This document shows positions 48,870 through 58,936 of a stretch of DNA of 64,000 bases, piece after piece. Every line of letters starts with the position of its first letter. The stretch's first letter is position 1. The stretch lies in assembly GCA_963580285.1 (NCBI GenBank), contig OY757017.1:16632848-16696847 (forward strand), written 5' to 3'. A program made the translations under genes and the position numbers. This DNA comes from Lucinisca nassula. Lineage: Eukaryota > Mollusca > Bivalvia > Lucinida > Lucinidae. The notes under the pieces were generated by a model. The model did not search any database, was not told the DNA's origin, and worked only from the letters and a program-made list of their open reading frames with translations.

Positions 48870-49037
48870 AATAGATGGACGGCATGATGCTTCATGCAGA
48901 GCTGAAACCAACTGCACATGGCTACTGGTAAACTGCTTAGAGGATCTAAGCCTGTCGACAAAATTGGAAGCAATGTCTACAAAATGAGCTATACAGTGTT
49001 GATGGGCACGTCAAATCTCAAATCAAACAAACAAATT
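48870..49037 (+). repeat. Repeat family A copy with an internal deletion
   Basis: It has the 5' part (GCATGATGCTTCATGCAGAGC) and the 3' part with (CAAA)n but lacks about 110 bp between CTAAGCCTG and ACAAAATTGGAAGC. Confidence 0.7.
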
Positions 49038-49534
49038 GTCAGTCAGTTTATAAGAAAATAAATCACTTATGGTATTAGTGTTTCCCCCAGCCCCTAAAAA
49101 TGGTGGTGCTGGTCAGGAAAAGGGGCACTTTCAGCGTGCGAAAATTTGTAAAAAGGGCCCTTCAAAGATGAACAGCTATGTAAAAAGGGCACATTCACAT
49201 GCAGCACCTTGCTAAACGGACACATCCCTCAACTTGATATAAAAGATCCTTCTCTTACCCTTTTGTCTTCAATGCTAAATTAAATTGTGCTGCCTCTTTT
49301 TATGCTAAGTGTAGAGATATGTCACATTTGTCATTGGTGTCACAATAAGTTTAAGTTTTTCAAGCAAGCTGATCACTGATTTAAACAAGATAAGTTTGGA
49401 ACATGTTTGGGCCACAGCTCCCATTCTCTAATACACACAAACATTGACATGGCACAGGTCAGGTACACTTTCACACTTCATTTGTTTAATTGGTGTCACA
49501 CACACTTGTTATCAACACATAGTTATGACTTCTT
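49038..49534. other. No recognised feature
   Basis: Includes TAGTGTTTCCCCCAG at about 49076, shared with 18795, and a GGGCACATTCACATG stretch. No gene is seen. Confidence 0.4.
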
Positions 49535-49770
49535 AAAAAAAGGGCCAAAAAAAGGGCCATAACTCTGTCAAATGTTAACGGATTTTGCCCATTAACAATC
49601 CCATACCACTCATTCCCGATATATACATGTATGCAAAATTTGAAAAAAATTCGTTAAAAATTACTCAAGTTATCGATCGGAAATGGTGCGGACGGACGGA
49701 CGGACATACGGACGGACAGACACCGGAGGGTATAACATAATACCCCGCCACTATCGTGTGGTGGGGTATA
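49535..49770 (+). repeat. Short repeat element tail with GGAC tract and terminal hairpin
   Basis: AAAGGGCCATAACTCTGTCAA leads to GGACGGACGGACGGACATACG and the hairpin TACCCCGCC ... GGTGGGGTA at 49741-49768. It has the same design as the tail at 21063-21197, with a different hairpin. Confidence 0.6.
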
Positions 49771-49873
49771 AAAAGAGGATTTCCATCACATGAACAAGTC
49801 CGTGAAATAAAGATCCCCCCTAAATGCCAGTGTATAGAGGAAATTGGGGTTTACAGGGGTAAACATTATTTTC

Positions 49874-49961
49874 CTTATTTCTGCTCCAAGACCTAGGTTG
49901 TGGGTACTCGTTAGAACCGCCTCAACGAGCACCCACAACCTATGTTTGCAGTAGAAATAAG
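49874..49961. repeat. Fold-back repeat, family B, long hairpin
   Basis: Arms of about 37 bp (49874-49910 and 49925-49961) pair with few mismatches around a 14 bp loop. They begin CTTATTTCTGCTCCAAG and contain GTTGTGGGTACTCG. Compare 18590 and 52441. Confidence 0.8.
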
Positions 49962-49968
49962 AAAAATA

Positions 49969-51721
49969 TCCCGGATATAGCTCAGTGGTTAGTGCACTTG
50001 GCTCTGATCAGGGCTCGCGCTAGGATTTTTTTTTCTTTCGCCATCACTTTCGCCAATCTAATTTTTTTTGTGCCAAAATCTTAAAACCTGAGCCAGTTGT
50101 AGAAACTTCTTCGCAAAATGCAGAACATGGTTAAAAAAAGATTGTCATCTGCTCTCCAATTTGCCTTGGTACTTAAAGGGTTAAGGCTTAAATGCACAGA
50201 CTGTCCTTTTGTGGCCTTTATGGATGTGTGTAATGGTGCATTATCCAAGAGTAGATGCACCTAAAGACCCCAGATTTTTTTTATCAAACCAACATGGTCA
50301 CACTTCAAACAGTCATCTATGCTGTCTTGCCGACAGATAGCTTAGCAAAATCCATAGACCAAAATCATTTAGATAGCTTGTGTTTTCCGACTTACAGCGG
50401 CATTACCTTCTCTCCCTAAAATGCAACAAAACCTGGCTTAAATGCTTTTGTTTTTGCTCCAACAAATAAGCGTTGTTGGGTCATGGAGGCTGCCATTTTG
50501 GTTGATCACATGATCATATTACATTCAAAGGGAAACCACCTAAACAGGCATAAAGATCATGTTCGATTAGCCATTTGATAAATCATCGGAAAGCTAAGAC
50601 TTTCTGGCATTTGGGATTGCATAAAACAATCGTTTTTATCACAAAAAAGTAAACTTAGAGATGGAATGGTAGAGAAAAAAGGCTACCAAACTAATTATTT
50701 CACACCATTTTTAAACAAACAAAATAAGGAATGACCCATCGCAGCAACAATAGATAGATAGAAAGAAAAGGACAGCATTTATTTTTATATTCAGAATTAG
50801 CCCGCTCATATTTCAGAATATTCAAGCCCAAATTTATATAACGAAGGCATAACAAATGAACTTAACTTGAGGTCAAACAAGAGCTGATTTGTATTGAAAA
50901 ACCAATTAAGGGCACCTGCCCAAGCGTTGGTGATAATTACCGTTACGCTTGTTGAGCAGCAATTAACTTCTACATTTTACATCATCCGTCTTTGTCGCCC
51001 ATTTCTTCATTGATCAACCTTGACCGCAAAGTCAATTGGGTGACTAGATTTAACACCGGGTATTCAATTACGTCATGCGGAACAGAAAAGATATTCTTCA
51101 CCCACTGGTTGATATTCGACCTAGCAGCACCTTTTTAAAATAAGGAGGTGGAGCTAAATTGTTGGCGCGTGAAGATAATTAAACAACCTCCAATTATGCT
51201 AATAAGATCAATAGTCAAAGGTGTTAATCGTCGAGTGAGTGGAAAAAAAGGTGTGAAATACACCTGTCAGTAAACGGCTTAAGTCGGCAATAACCGGGAT
51301 GGGACTTTCTTTTTCTTTTTTATAGTTTTTTTTTTCGCCACTAGTTTTCGCCAAATGACACAGATTTGCGCCAGATTTATTTTCTTTTGGCATTTGGCGA
51401 CCGCTAGTGTGAACCCTGCTGATGCTTGAGGTCCCAGGCTCGATCCCCGGCAGCGGCGATAAAATTTCGGTGTCTGAACACGCTCCATTGGCATCATTTG
51501 CAGGGATGAATGTCATAAAGTGCACCGTCCTTCGGATCGGGACGTTAACTGGAGGCCCCCTGTGCAGGGAGAACCATCCCCTGTGCAGGTTAAAGATCCC
51601 TACCGTAATTACATGATTACTGTGTAGGCTTTCATCCTGCAAAACCTGGAGTGTATGTAATATACACCTGAGGTAATGGCCAAATGTGACCGATGCAGTA
51701 TCAGAAGATAGATAGATAGAT
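49969..51721 (+). mobile_element. SINE-like element, family E (tRNA-derived), split by a DNA transposon
   Basis: The 5' piece (49969-50008) reads TCCCGGATATAGCTCAGTGG with TTAGTGCACTTGGCTCTGAT, a tRNA 5' half. The 3' piece (51419-51721) resumes with AGGCTCGATCCCCGG (box B), then GGATCGGGACGTTAACTGG, GTGCAGGTTAAAGATCCC and a (GATA)n tail. Both match once the 50009-51418 insertion and one CTGAT are removed. A 3' fragment of the family is at 52075-52130. The 144-codon minus-strand frame at 51208-51642 is a by-product of this element. Confidence 0.8.
50009..51418. mobile_element. 1.41 kb non-autonomous hAT-like DNA transposon inside SINE E
   Basis: The ends CAGGGCTCGCGCTAGG and, reverse-complemented, CAGGGTTCACACTAGC match at 12 of 16 positions. 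CTGAT flanks both sides (50004-50008 and 51419-51423) and restores the interrupted tRNA-like head. TTTCGCCA words cluster near both ends, in the manner of subterminal repeats. No transposase frame is visible. CAGGG-type ends are typical of hAT elements, but the usual duplication is 8 bp, so the superfamily is an inference. Confidence 0.75.
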
Positions 51722-52074
51722 TTTCTTCAGAAAGTAGCCATCATAATGTATTGCCTTTTAGGTTATTCAGCTGTCAAAATAATTCGCTGCTGCACCTGAC
51801 CTACTTTCTTAGAAAATGTTTTGCGACAAATTATTATAAACTACAAAGAAATCGTACAATGACAGCTATTGCCCTTTAAATAAATACACTTGATTGCTTC
51901 ATTTACCGTGTGTAAAGCAAGTAAGAACGAGCAGATGATGAATCTCTGTAAATATTATTATTTTCTTAATTAAGAGTAATTATTTACAGTGACACCGGTT
52001 CGATATGTGACTAGCACTTTTTGCCCCGTGCTATTTGAAGATCGATTCCGTACAGACGTCGTGCCCTTGAACAC
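51722..52074. other. No recognised feature
   Basis: AT-rich, low-copy-looking sequence without a supported gene. Confidence 0.45.
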
Positions 52075-52130
52075 TTGCGGTAGTGGTCAAATGTGACCGA
52101 CGCAGTATCAGTAGAAAGAAAGAAAGAAAA
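52075..52130 (+). mobile_element. SINE family E, 3' fragment with (GAAA)n tail
   Basis: GGTAGTGGTCAAATGTGACC followed by GACGCAGTATCAGTAGAAAG parallels the end of the 51419-51721 piece, but the simple tail is GAAA rather than GATA. Confidence 0.65.
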
Positions 52131-52440
52131 ACACAAATCGGCGAGTCCTGAAATTCATCTAAAAGCGCTATCAATGCCTTCTATGTCGTTTACTTACACA
52201 ACTTATCCCGTTTTTGTCCTAAGCAGTCTCGCGGTATTTATGGGTCAGTGTAAAACGCAGAATTTTAGTGTAGCTATATTAAAAATATAGGAAAATGCAG
52301 CCAATAATGAAATCATAGGTAATGCAGCTATTATAGAAAGCGGGGTACTATGCAGTCGCATATGCAGCCAATATATAATATATTGTGCAGTATTCACTTT
52401 TCGCTTTTCAGTTAAAAATTTATCATATTTTTTCATACAT
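52131..52440. other. No recognised feature
   Basis: AT-rich; overlapping short frames on both strands (52093-52499) have no recognisable product. Confidence 0.4.
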
Positions 52441-52600
52441 CTGCGCAAAACATAGATTGTGGGAACCGCCTCGGCGAGGCTGTTCTGACCAGTACTCACA
52501 ATCTATGTTTTTGAGCAGAAATATGAAGAAAAATGTATACCTCTGAAAACCATATTTAGCTATATAAATGTCAAACGTTGTTAAAAACACGTATTAAAGA
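52441..52600 (+). repeat. Fold-back repeat, family B
   Basis: CAAAACATAGATTGTGGG (about 52446-52463) pairs with CTCACAATCTATGTTTTTG (about 52495-52513), with an inner CCTCGGCGAGG palindrome at 52469-52479. The right flank (AAAAATGTATACCTCTG) matches the family. Confidence 0.7.
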
Positions 52601-52746
52601 TATATGTGTTCTGTTGTGTTTTAATGCCATTTATGGCCTCTTTCCCCATTCCTATAGTATCCTCGCATTACCCCACAACCGCCGTAGTAGTACCCATGCA
52701 GTGTTTTACTAACCTGCTCTGCTCACAAACTCACCTGTGTTAAATA

Positions 52747-52886
52747 TTTGATCTGCATGATTATTTGCATGCCTCAATGCAGATCAACTTTAGAGTTTGA
52801 AGTGAAGAGTTGTTTTCATTCTCTTCAACTACTTCTTCATTCTTTGTCAATAAATGTATTTATGATTGTACTTTATTGTATTGCAG
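52747..52886. repeat. Direct repeat copy 1, ending in an acceptor/donor-like CAG|GTAAGT
   Basis: About 140 bp beginning TTTGATCTGCATGATTATTT and ending TTTATTGTATTGCAG. The end is followed by GTAAGT. A close second copy is at 53142-53271. The pyrimidine-rich body followed by CAG resembles a splice acceptor, but no supported exon is visible. Confidence 0.8.
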
Positions 52887-53141
52887 GTAAGTACAATTGT
52901 ATTTTATTACAGTCTATCTTTGAGCATCTCCGTGCATCTGGATATTACATGTTATTTATAGCGTCTTCTGTAGACATTAATGAGTGTGTATAACATGTCT
53001 TCCGTACGCACATGATAAGGAATTTCACCATTGTCCTTTCATTAAGTTATTAGTGATTATATAGCTGTTTTAGTATTAGGAGTCATCTTTACTAAATGTA
53101 CATGTATCTTTAAGAAATGTCATTTTGATATATATGTATTG
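52887..53141. other. Spacer between direct repeats
   Basis: AT-rich; nothing recognised. Confidence 0.4.
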
Positions 53142-53271
53142 TTTGATCTGCATGATTATTTGCATATCACCTTTAGAGTTTGAAGTGAAGAGTTGTATTT
53201 TCATTCTCTTCAACTACTTCTTCATTCTTTGTCAATAAATGTATTTATGATTGTACTTTATTGTATTGCAG
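53142..53271. repeat. Direct repeat copy 2, ending TTGCAG
   Basis: About 130 bp nearly identical to 52747-52886, with a deletion of about 13 bp after GATTATTTGCAT. It ends at the same TTGCAG but is followed by unrelated CCATCATCATG. Confidence 0.8.
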
Positions 53272-53859
53272 CCATCATCATGTAAATGAACCACCATATA
53301 ACGTCACCAATAGGAGTTTTGCTTTACTTGGTCCAAGAAGAACCCATCTGGCTGTGACATTTATGTTGGGTTTAAGGGGATCAAAATTAAATAGGCGTGT
53401 TCTTGTTATGTCTTGATGAACCTGTGACTCTCCATCTTTGTGTTGTTTGAATAAAGATCGCGGATTAAACTGATGCTAAAATGTGTCGGGTGAGAGTAAT
53501 ACTTTTACAAAATCAAACTGACCACTTGACTTTGACCAGTCAAAGTAAGTCCAACTTGGACCAACTGGGCTGTAAAACTCTAACCATTTACCTGTCTGAC
53601 CATGATAGATTATGCATATAATCACCCTGAATAAACACTTTAATAGCCTTTTTACAGGTAATAAACAGGTAATTTTTAGCAATTGCACTGAAAGGACTTT
53701 AAATAAGACTTAACAAAATTTAATTTGTTATTCTCATTTTTATTTCAAAATTTTAAAACTATATTTTTCGTGTGAAAATACCATTTTTATCTGCTTCTTA
53801 TATGCATTGATTTCACTGCACGTTATATTGCATGAACATGTCTCAATAGATGTTTCTGA
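53272..53859. other. Mostly unassigned; contains a family B-like fragment
   Basis: GGGTTTAAGGGGATCAAAAT and AAATAGGCGTGTTCTTG near 53369-53405 resemble the right flank of family B. The rest is AT-rich without a supported gene. Confidence 0.4.
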
Positions 53860-53990
53860 GCAGATATAAGAAAAAAAGTGTATACCCTGCAAACTCCAGT
53901 TTTTCCTACATAAAAGTTGGGATTAAGCAGGGGTCAGCATTATTTAGGTGTGTTTTTGTGGTGCAGATGCTGACAATTTTCTTAAACACA
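53860..53990 (+). repeat. Fold-back repeat, family B, right-half fragment
   Basis: TCTGAGCAGATATAAGAAA then GTATACCCTGCAAACTCCAG and GGTCAGCATTATTTAGGTG match the right half of the family. The left arm is missing. Confidence 0.6.
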
Positions 53991-54318
53991 ACATAGGGTA
54001 GTAAATTGTATTTGTTTGATTTTAAGATTATATATGTTAGGTACAAAAATATCAATTAGGGTATTTATTTTGTTAGCAGGGCACACATAAAAGCATGATT
54101 CTTTCAATATTTGTGTAGAGAAATTGCAATAATGATCCTCTGTATCAGACAGGCTTCAGCAAACAATGCCGTCCTGATCAGACTGCTCCTAAAGAAACAA
54201 CCTGACCAGGATCTACACCGTTTGCCATTTCATCTGCTCCTTTTGGACTTTGCTTGGCGATAAATAAAATTTGTTAAACTTTTATGATAATAACTGCAAG
54301 TCATAAAGGAGTCTGAAT

Positions 54319-54322
<4 letters not shown>
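53991..54322. other. No recognised feature
   Basis: AT-rich sequence; nothing recognised. Confidence 0.4.

Positions 54323-54372
<50 letters not shown>
54323..54372. repeat. (GT)25 microsatellite
   Basis: An uninterrupted GT dinucleotide run of about 50 bp. Confidence 0.97.
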
Positions 54373-54374
<2 letters not shown>

Positions 54375-54756
54375 CTGCAGTACTGCTGAATTGCTATTAA
54401 TTGATTTTCGCAACTCTCGGATCAAACGTTTCAGTACATTCAAGCCACAATTATATAAAGAAGGAAAACGTATAAGCAAAATTAATTTATTTCCGATTGG
54501 TATAATTTATAATTCTTAATATAGTATTGATACTGATAATATTAAAAATAACTAAACATGAATACAGCTTTTGTTTATCCCAGGCTCTGTATTTGTACGA
54601 CAATGATGCGTAACCGATATGGCTGTGTTTATTTGCCCATTTTTAAGTGATCTCAAAGTAGGATCCAATACTCCAGGAAACGATTCAGCATTCATACCAT
54701 ATATGAAATAAGTGATTAAAAGTTACTACCGTATGGCTAGCCATTCCTACCTGAGT
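54373..54756. other. No recognised feature
   Basis: AT-rich; nothing recognised. Confidence 0.4.
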
Positions 54757-54897
54757 TGGCTAGCCGTCCGGTACCGGACAAGCAGACTCGTTGGCTGTTT
54801 GTCCGGTACCGAAAGCGCAGACATGGTGACTCACCAAGTCTGCGCTTCCGTTACCGGACAACCGTGACTGGTCGTCCTGTTACAAAACGGCTAGCCA
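54757..54897. repeat. Nested palindrome / fold-back element
   Basis: The outer arms TGGCTAGCCGTCCGGTACC (from 54757) and 54874-54897 are imperfect inverted repeats. The inner arms 54799-54829 and 54831-54862 (TTGTCCGGTACCGAAAGC and GCTTCCGTTACCGGACAA) pair well. GTCCGGTACCGGAC at 54766-54779 is itself a perfect palindrome. An 82-codon frame across it is a by-product. Confidence 0.75.
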
Positions 54898-54929
54898 CTG
54901 CCTATGGATACAGATTTGTGTTTGTGTGT

Positions 54930-55147
54930 GTGTCGGGGGTTTACGGCCCTTCCAAGAATATTTCACTCATATTGAGTCTATTGTTATTCAGAGGTGGACG
55001 ATAACGGGTGTACCTGGAGAAAATCCACCAGACCTTCCGTTGCTGAACTTGGCATCTCACATATTACCCGGGCCAGGCTCAAATCACAGCAGTGAGAGAC
55101 CTAATGATTAAGAGCCAGCGCTCTTATACACTAGGTCACTAGAATAA
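54930..55147 (-). mobile_element. tRNA-like SINE-like repeat
   Basis: On the minus strand it starts TTCTAGTGACCTAGTGTATA with AGAGCGCTGGCTCTTAATC and GTGATTTGAGCCTGG, placed like a tRNA D-arm, anticodon region and T-arm. The body continues through GGTGGATTTTCTCCAGGTAC to the GGGCCGTAAAC end. Only one copy is in this window, so the family assignment is tentative. Confidence 0.5.
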
Positions 55148-55424
55148 CGATACACTGGAATTAAGGTTTGTTTGTTTTTATGTATTTTTTATCAACAGGT
55201 TTTATCCATTATGGAAGATTCTGTACTAGATCAAAAATATAACTAAAAACTTCACTTTTATTCTAGCAAATCATTATGTTATAACACGCCCTCCCCTTTT
55301 TGATATTATTAATATTGTATAATGTTGCCTATTGCAGTGGCACTCTAGTAACACAAATATGTAAATTTTACTGCCGAGAACAAAAATGAAAACTTAAAGA
55401 CGAAAAATTATGATATTTTTCTAA
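55148..55424. other. No recognised feature
   Basis: AT-rich; nothing recognised. Confidence 0.4.
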
Positions 55425-55560
55425 TTTATGCTCAAAATGAAGATTGTGGGTACACATTATAACATCCTTATCGAGGTGGTTCTAATATAAGTGGGTTTCA
55501 AGGGGTCAGAACTATGTAGATATGGCTTTGTGACGGGTTGTTTAATGCAATGTCTGGACT
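55425..55560 (+). repeat. Fold-back repeat, family B, degenerate copy
   Basis: TTATGCTCAAAATGAAGATTG, TGGGTACACATTATAAC and CGAGGTGGTTCTAATA recall the family's left arm and centre. GGTTTCAAGGGGTCAGAAC recalls its right flank. Confidence 0.55.
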
Positions 55561-55795
55561 GGGTGCTTGCAATAAACATCACCATGGAGGCTGTTCTTAT
55601 GAGCACTGCAGCAGTAATTAGAAATATATAACACTTTTCAGAAGTTATATGATCAATTGATGCATGATCACTTCTCTCACAAAATTCAACCCAAGCAGCT
55701 CCTGTTCTTACTCCGAAGTTCTGTTGCGGTCATAAAATTTGTTTGTTTACATGTTTAGTTTTTATTGTTTTTGAATTGATAATACTAACTTTACC
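55561..55795. other. No recognised feature
   Basis: Nothing recognised. Confidence 0.4.
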
Positions 55796-55901
55796 CCGCC
55801 CCTGCCCATCGGGGCTTGAAGAAATAGATGGACTGCATGATGCTTACACGCAGTGCTGAAACCGACCGTACACAACTACAGATAAACCGCCTAGAGCATC
55901 T
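55796..55901 (+). repeat. Repeat family A, 5' part, interrupted by the retroelement
   Basis: It runs from CCCCTGCCCATCGGGGCTTG through GCATGATGCTTACACGCAG to GCATCTAA, where the Penelope-like element begins. The missing 3' part resumes at 57777. Confidence 0.8.
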
Positions 55902-56479
55902 AAATAGAAGTGGAGGCAATGATCAGGAATTGATACAATCAACCCACAGCTCCCATCAAAGACACCAAAGGGAAAGAAACACAAACATGAAACAATAGAC
56001 CTAATGGAAACAGCAATAGCGGAAAGCCAAAAGGACAATTACTTTCCAACAAAATGGCCAAAAGGCTATCCAGAATAAAATAATATAAGCGACACAAACA
56101 CCCAAAGACAAACCATAACAAAAATAAACCGCAACTGAAGAACCGCATTGGAACGGTCAGCGGAACGAATTCCACTGGGGGGCTTAAATCGATTTTACGT
56201 GGCCACAATCCTCGCCCTTACTTCTGACGCGATTTAGACAACTAATTTGTTCAGTCCGCATGAAGGCTCCTAACTCATCAGTGCAACATCTCCGTGAACA
56301 CAAATAATCAAACAACCACAGAGATGAAACAAAGGCGAGGACTCGACAGCAAGAAACCACTGAAATGCTGGAGCAAAGGAAAACCAACAGTTAGACTCCG
56401 ATGGGCCCGACCAGAGATAGAGCATCAGGCACCAACCAACATTACCTTGAGCTAGATCTCTCTAATTCTCAATAAGCCT
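55902..56479 (-). mobile_element. 3' untranslated region of the Penelope-like element
   Basis: Reverse complement of the same region at 113-678. It contains the GTTTCCATTA and CTTTCCCTTTGGTGTC blocks also seen at 60085-60230. Its outer border at 55902 falls directly in repeat A. Minus-strand frames at 55844-56387 are by-products, since the other copy does not conserve them as a protein. Confidence 0.75.
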
Positions 56480-57776
56480 TCAAGCTGGAACCGTCATAGA
56501 ACCTGAGGCCTGACCCACCGGCGTGCAATTAAAGAGGGAAGCAAAGTTGTCAACCGTTATTGGGTTAACTACCATGCATGCAATCTGTCGTATAACGTTT
56601 ATGTTGTACCTAATCTTTTCATATCGAAGAATAATTTTACGAAATTTGGTGCTGAAGTCATTGCGGTTATATATTTTTATGTAGTTATATACATGTACTA
56701 AGTCACCATAAAATTCGGGTTCCGATAGACCTTGTTGCAGAAGAGATTTAAGTCCAAATTAAATCAGAATGACGTCTATAAAATTTTGAAAAGGCTTTGT
56801 GTAGTTAATGTTACCGATAACCCTGATTAAGAAGTTTAGCCGTTAACAATTTATTACGAGTGTTGAAGTCATGACTACACACTCTGGCAAATCGAATTAA
56901 TTGCGAAATATAAACGCCATAGGGTGGCACACGAGGAACATCACCATCCAAAAACAAAGGAAAATTTACAATCTCAAAATCAAAATCATCGCGTTTATCA
57001 TAAAGTTTGCACGAAACAAACCCATCTACAATAGATAGATGTAAATCCCAAAACGGGGCCTCGGTATCAGAAGAATTTGCTTAATTTTACTGAAGTTCTG
57101 GGGGTTAATTTGACAGTTCAAACCATCGAAATAAGTCTTATCAATATTTAATAAATCATCCAAATATCTAGAAGTGGAGCTAAAAGCTTCAATGATTTCA
57201 GACTGGTTTTCAGCAGAAAGGGACATCATTAAGTCTTTCTCATAACAAAAACAAAACAAACAAATCAGCCACAATTGGTGCGCAATTAGTACCCATCGGA
57301 ATACCCACAACTTGTCTAAATAACTTAGTACCAAATCTAATGTAACTATTTTCAAGTAGTAAGGTGAGAATTTCACACACTTTCTGACATGACCATAAAG
57401 GATAATTTTTGTGCTCTCAAGAAGTGTCAAAAGCATTTCTTACATTAGATGCAAGATAGAGAGAGTCTTCCTTATGAAATGTCCATTCAATTAAATCATT
57501 AAGTTTTTCTTTTATAAGATTATGAGGAAGTGTAGTGTAAAGTGTGGAAAAATCATAAGTAGACAGACTTGAAGCACGAAAACGCCTGGATTTCAATTTA
57601 TTTAAAACTTCATTAGAAATTTTATAGACCAAAACAGATTTCGACCAGATCTTTCGAAGACTTTGTCGCAATATTTTATCAAATGTTTTTGATGGCAGTC
57701 AAACATGTAGTTAATAACATAGAGAGTTCAGTGGTGGTACAAGAGCTTGAATTTGCAATAAACCGTGCTTTGTACT
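56480..57776 (-). pseudogene. Penelope-like reverse transcriptase, 5'-truncated and frameshifted
   Basis: Read in several minus-strand frames it gives an RT domain in order: RFIANSSSCTTTEL, SSLSTYDFSTLYTTLPH, GIPMGTNCAPIVADLF, STSRYLDDLLNID, then PYGVYISQLIRFARV, GLKSLLQQGLSEPEFYGDLV and the tail FNCTPVGQASGSMTVPA before TGA at 56480-56482. YLDD is the catalytic aspartate motif. At least three frameshifts are needed: near 57630 (between SIK and NEVLNK), near 57420, and after the YLDD region. The N-terminal part is missing because the copy starts inside the RT region, as expected of incomplete reverse transcription. No GIY-YIG domain follows, so a Naiad-like permuted Penelope element is one possibility. 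The subfamily is inference. The copy cannot make an active enzyme. Confidence 0.8.
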
Positions 57777-57964
57777 CCCAGGCAAAACAGTGCGAGTCGG
57801 ACCGTCCATGCTTATAAACCCTATTGGTTTCATTGGGCAACAGGGCTTGAGATGTCATTTCATCTCAATGTCGGGTAAAAGTCCCACAAAATTGGTAGCA
57901 ACGTCTCCAAAATGACCTATACAGTGTTGACGGGGATGTTAAACCTCAAATCAAACAAACAAAC
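57777..57964 (+). repeat. Repeat family A, 3' part after the retroelement insertion
   Basis: It resumes with CCCAGGCAAAACAGTGCGAG and ends in (CAAA)n. Together with 55796-55901 it makes one A copy, minus about 5 bp at the insertion site. Confidence 0.8.
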
Positions 57965-58022
57965 TAAGTTTACCATAGAAACTTAGCACACTGTAATGGC
58001 TTGCCCCGATTGTTCAGGAATG

Positions 58023-58196
58023 GTTTGATTGTTTGATTTGAGGTTTAACGACCACGTCAACACTGTGTAGATCATTTTGGAGATGCTGCGTCCAGTTTTC
58101 TTGGACTTATACCTGACATTGAGATGAAATGTCTGAAGCAATGCCGCCCAATAAAACCTGTAGGGTTTATAAGCATTGACGGGCATTTTAATAGTT
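58023..58196 (-). repeat. Repeat family A, minus-strand copy
   Basis: On the plus strand it begins TTTGATTTGAGGTTTAACG and ends GGGTTTATAAGCATTGACGG, the reverse of the family's 3' two thirds. Confidence 0.75.
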
Positions 58197-58936
58197 TTAC
58201 ACCATTTTTGAGACTCGGGCTGTTGACTTCCTTACCTAACTCTTTATAGTCACTCATATTAGTTTTCAATACTTCAACACATAAATCACTCATTCTTAAG
58301 GAGGGTCGCGCATAATTGAATCTGCCGTAAGCAGGTTCGAATTTTTACCTCAAAATGATTTTTGTTTCTATTTAGTTTTCAAAGTGTTTTCTGAGGTTTT
58401 TGTAACATTTAATAACCATTGCAATGTGCATTTTGTTATAAATTATTTTGCGACTTCATAGACTACTTTCCGGTCTAGTCCGCATGACTGGAAGCACAGG
58501 AAAATAGAGGGATAAACAGACTAACCCTGTATTTTTCCAGCTACTGGTTTGTTTCCTCCGATTGCAGCCCATAAGCTGTCCATGGCAAATCTGAACTCTC
58601 TTTAACGCACGATGTTTACTTTATTTTTTCATTGGTGTCAAAAATATAGCCTCGAAGAGTCTATCATTTCACATATTCCATGGCCATACTTTGTCAACAC
58701 AAACAAAACAATGAATCAATAGTGACGTTTACTTTAGTTTGCGTGACGTCATATATATGGAAAGAAAACACTGCCATATTTGATAACTAAAAGTGCAGAC
58801 TGTAATGTCTGGCAGCGCACAATATTCTTTTAACTGTCAGTCGCAGTCTCAGGTTCAATTACTGTTAAGCCATCTCAGTGAACAAATAGCCTGTGCCAGC
58901 ACCCATAATTAGGATCTTGCACTCAACAGGTGTAGG
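58197..58936. other. No recognised feature
   Basis: About 740 bp without a recognisable gene or repeat. Confidence 0.45.

Noticed and set aside
51208..51642. A 144-codon minus-strand frame
   Set aside because: It overlaps the 3' part of SINE E and the end of the hAT-like element. Its text is the reverse translation of those repeats.
54756..55004. An 82-codon plus-strand frame rich in Arg and Thr
   Set aside because: It is a by-product of the nested palindrome at 54757-54897.
55844..56387. Several minus-strand frames with hydrophobic stretches resembling membrane proteins
   Set aside because: They lie in the 3' untranslated part of the retroelement. The copy at 113-678 does not preserve them as protein.
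57983..58293. Two short minus-strand frames
   Set aside because: They read through a repeat A copy. Similar text appears wherever that repeat occurs.
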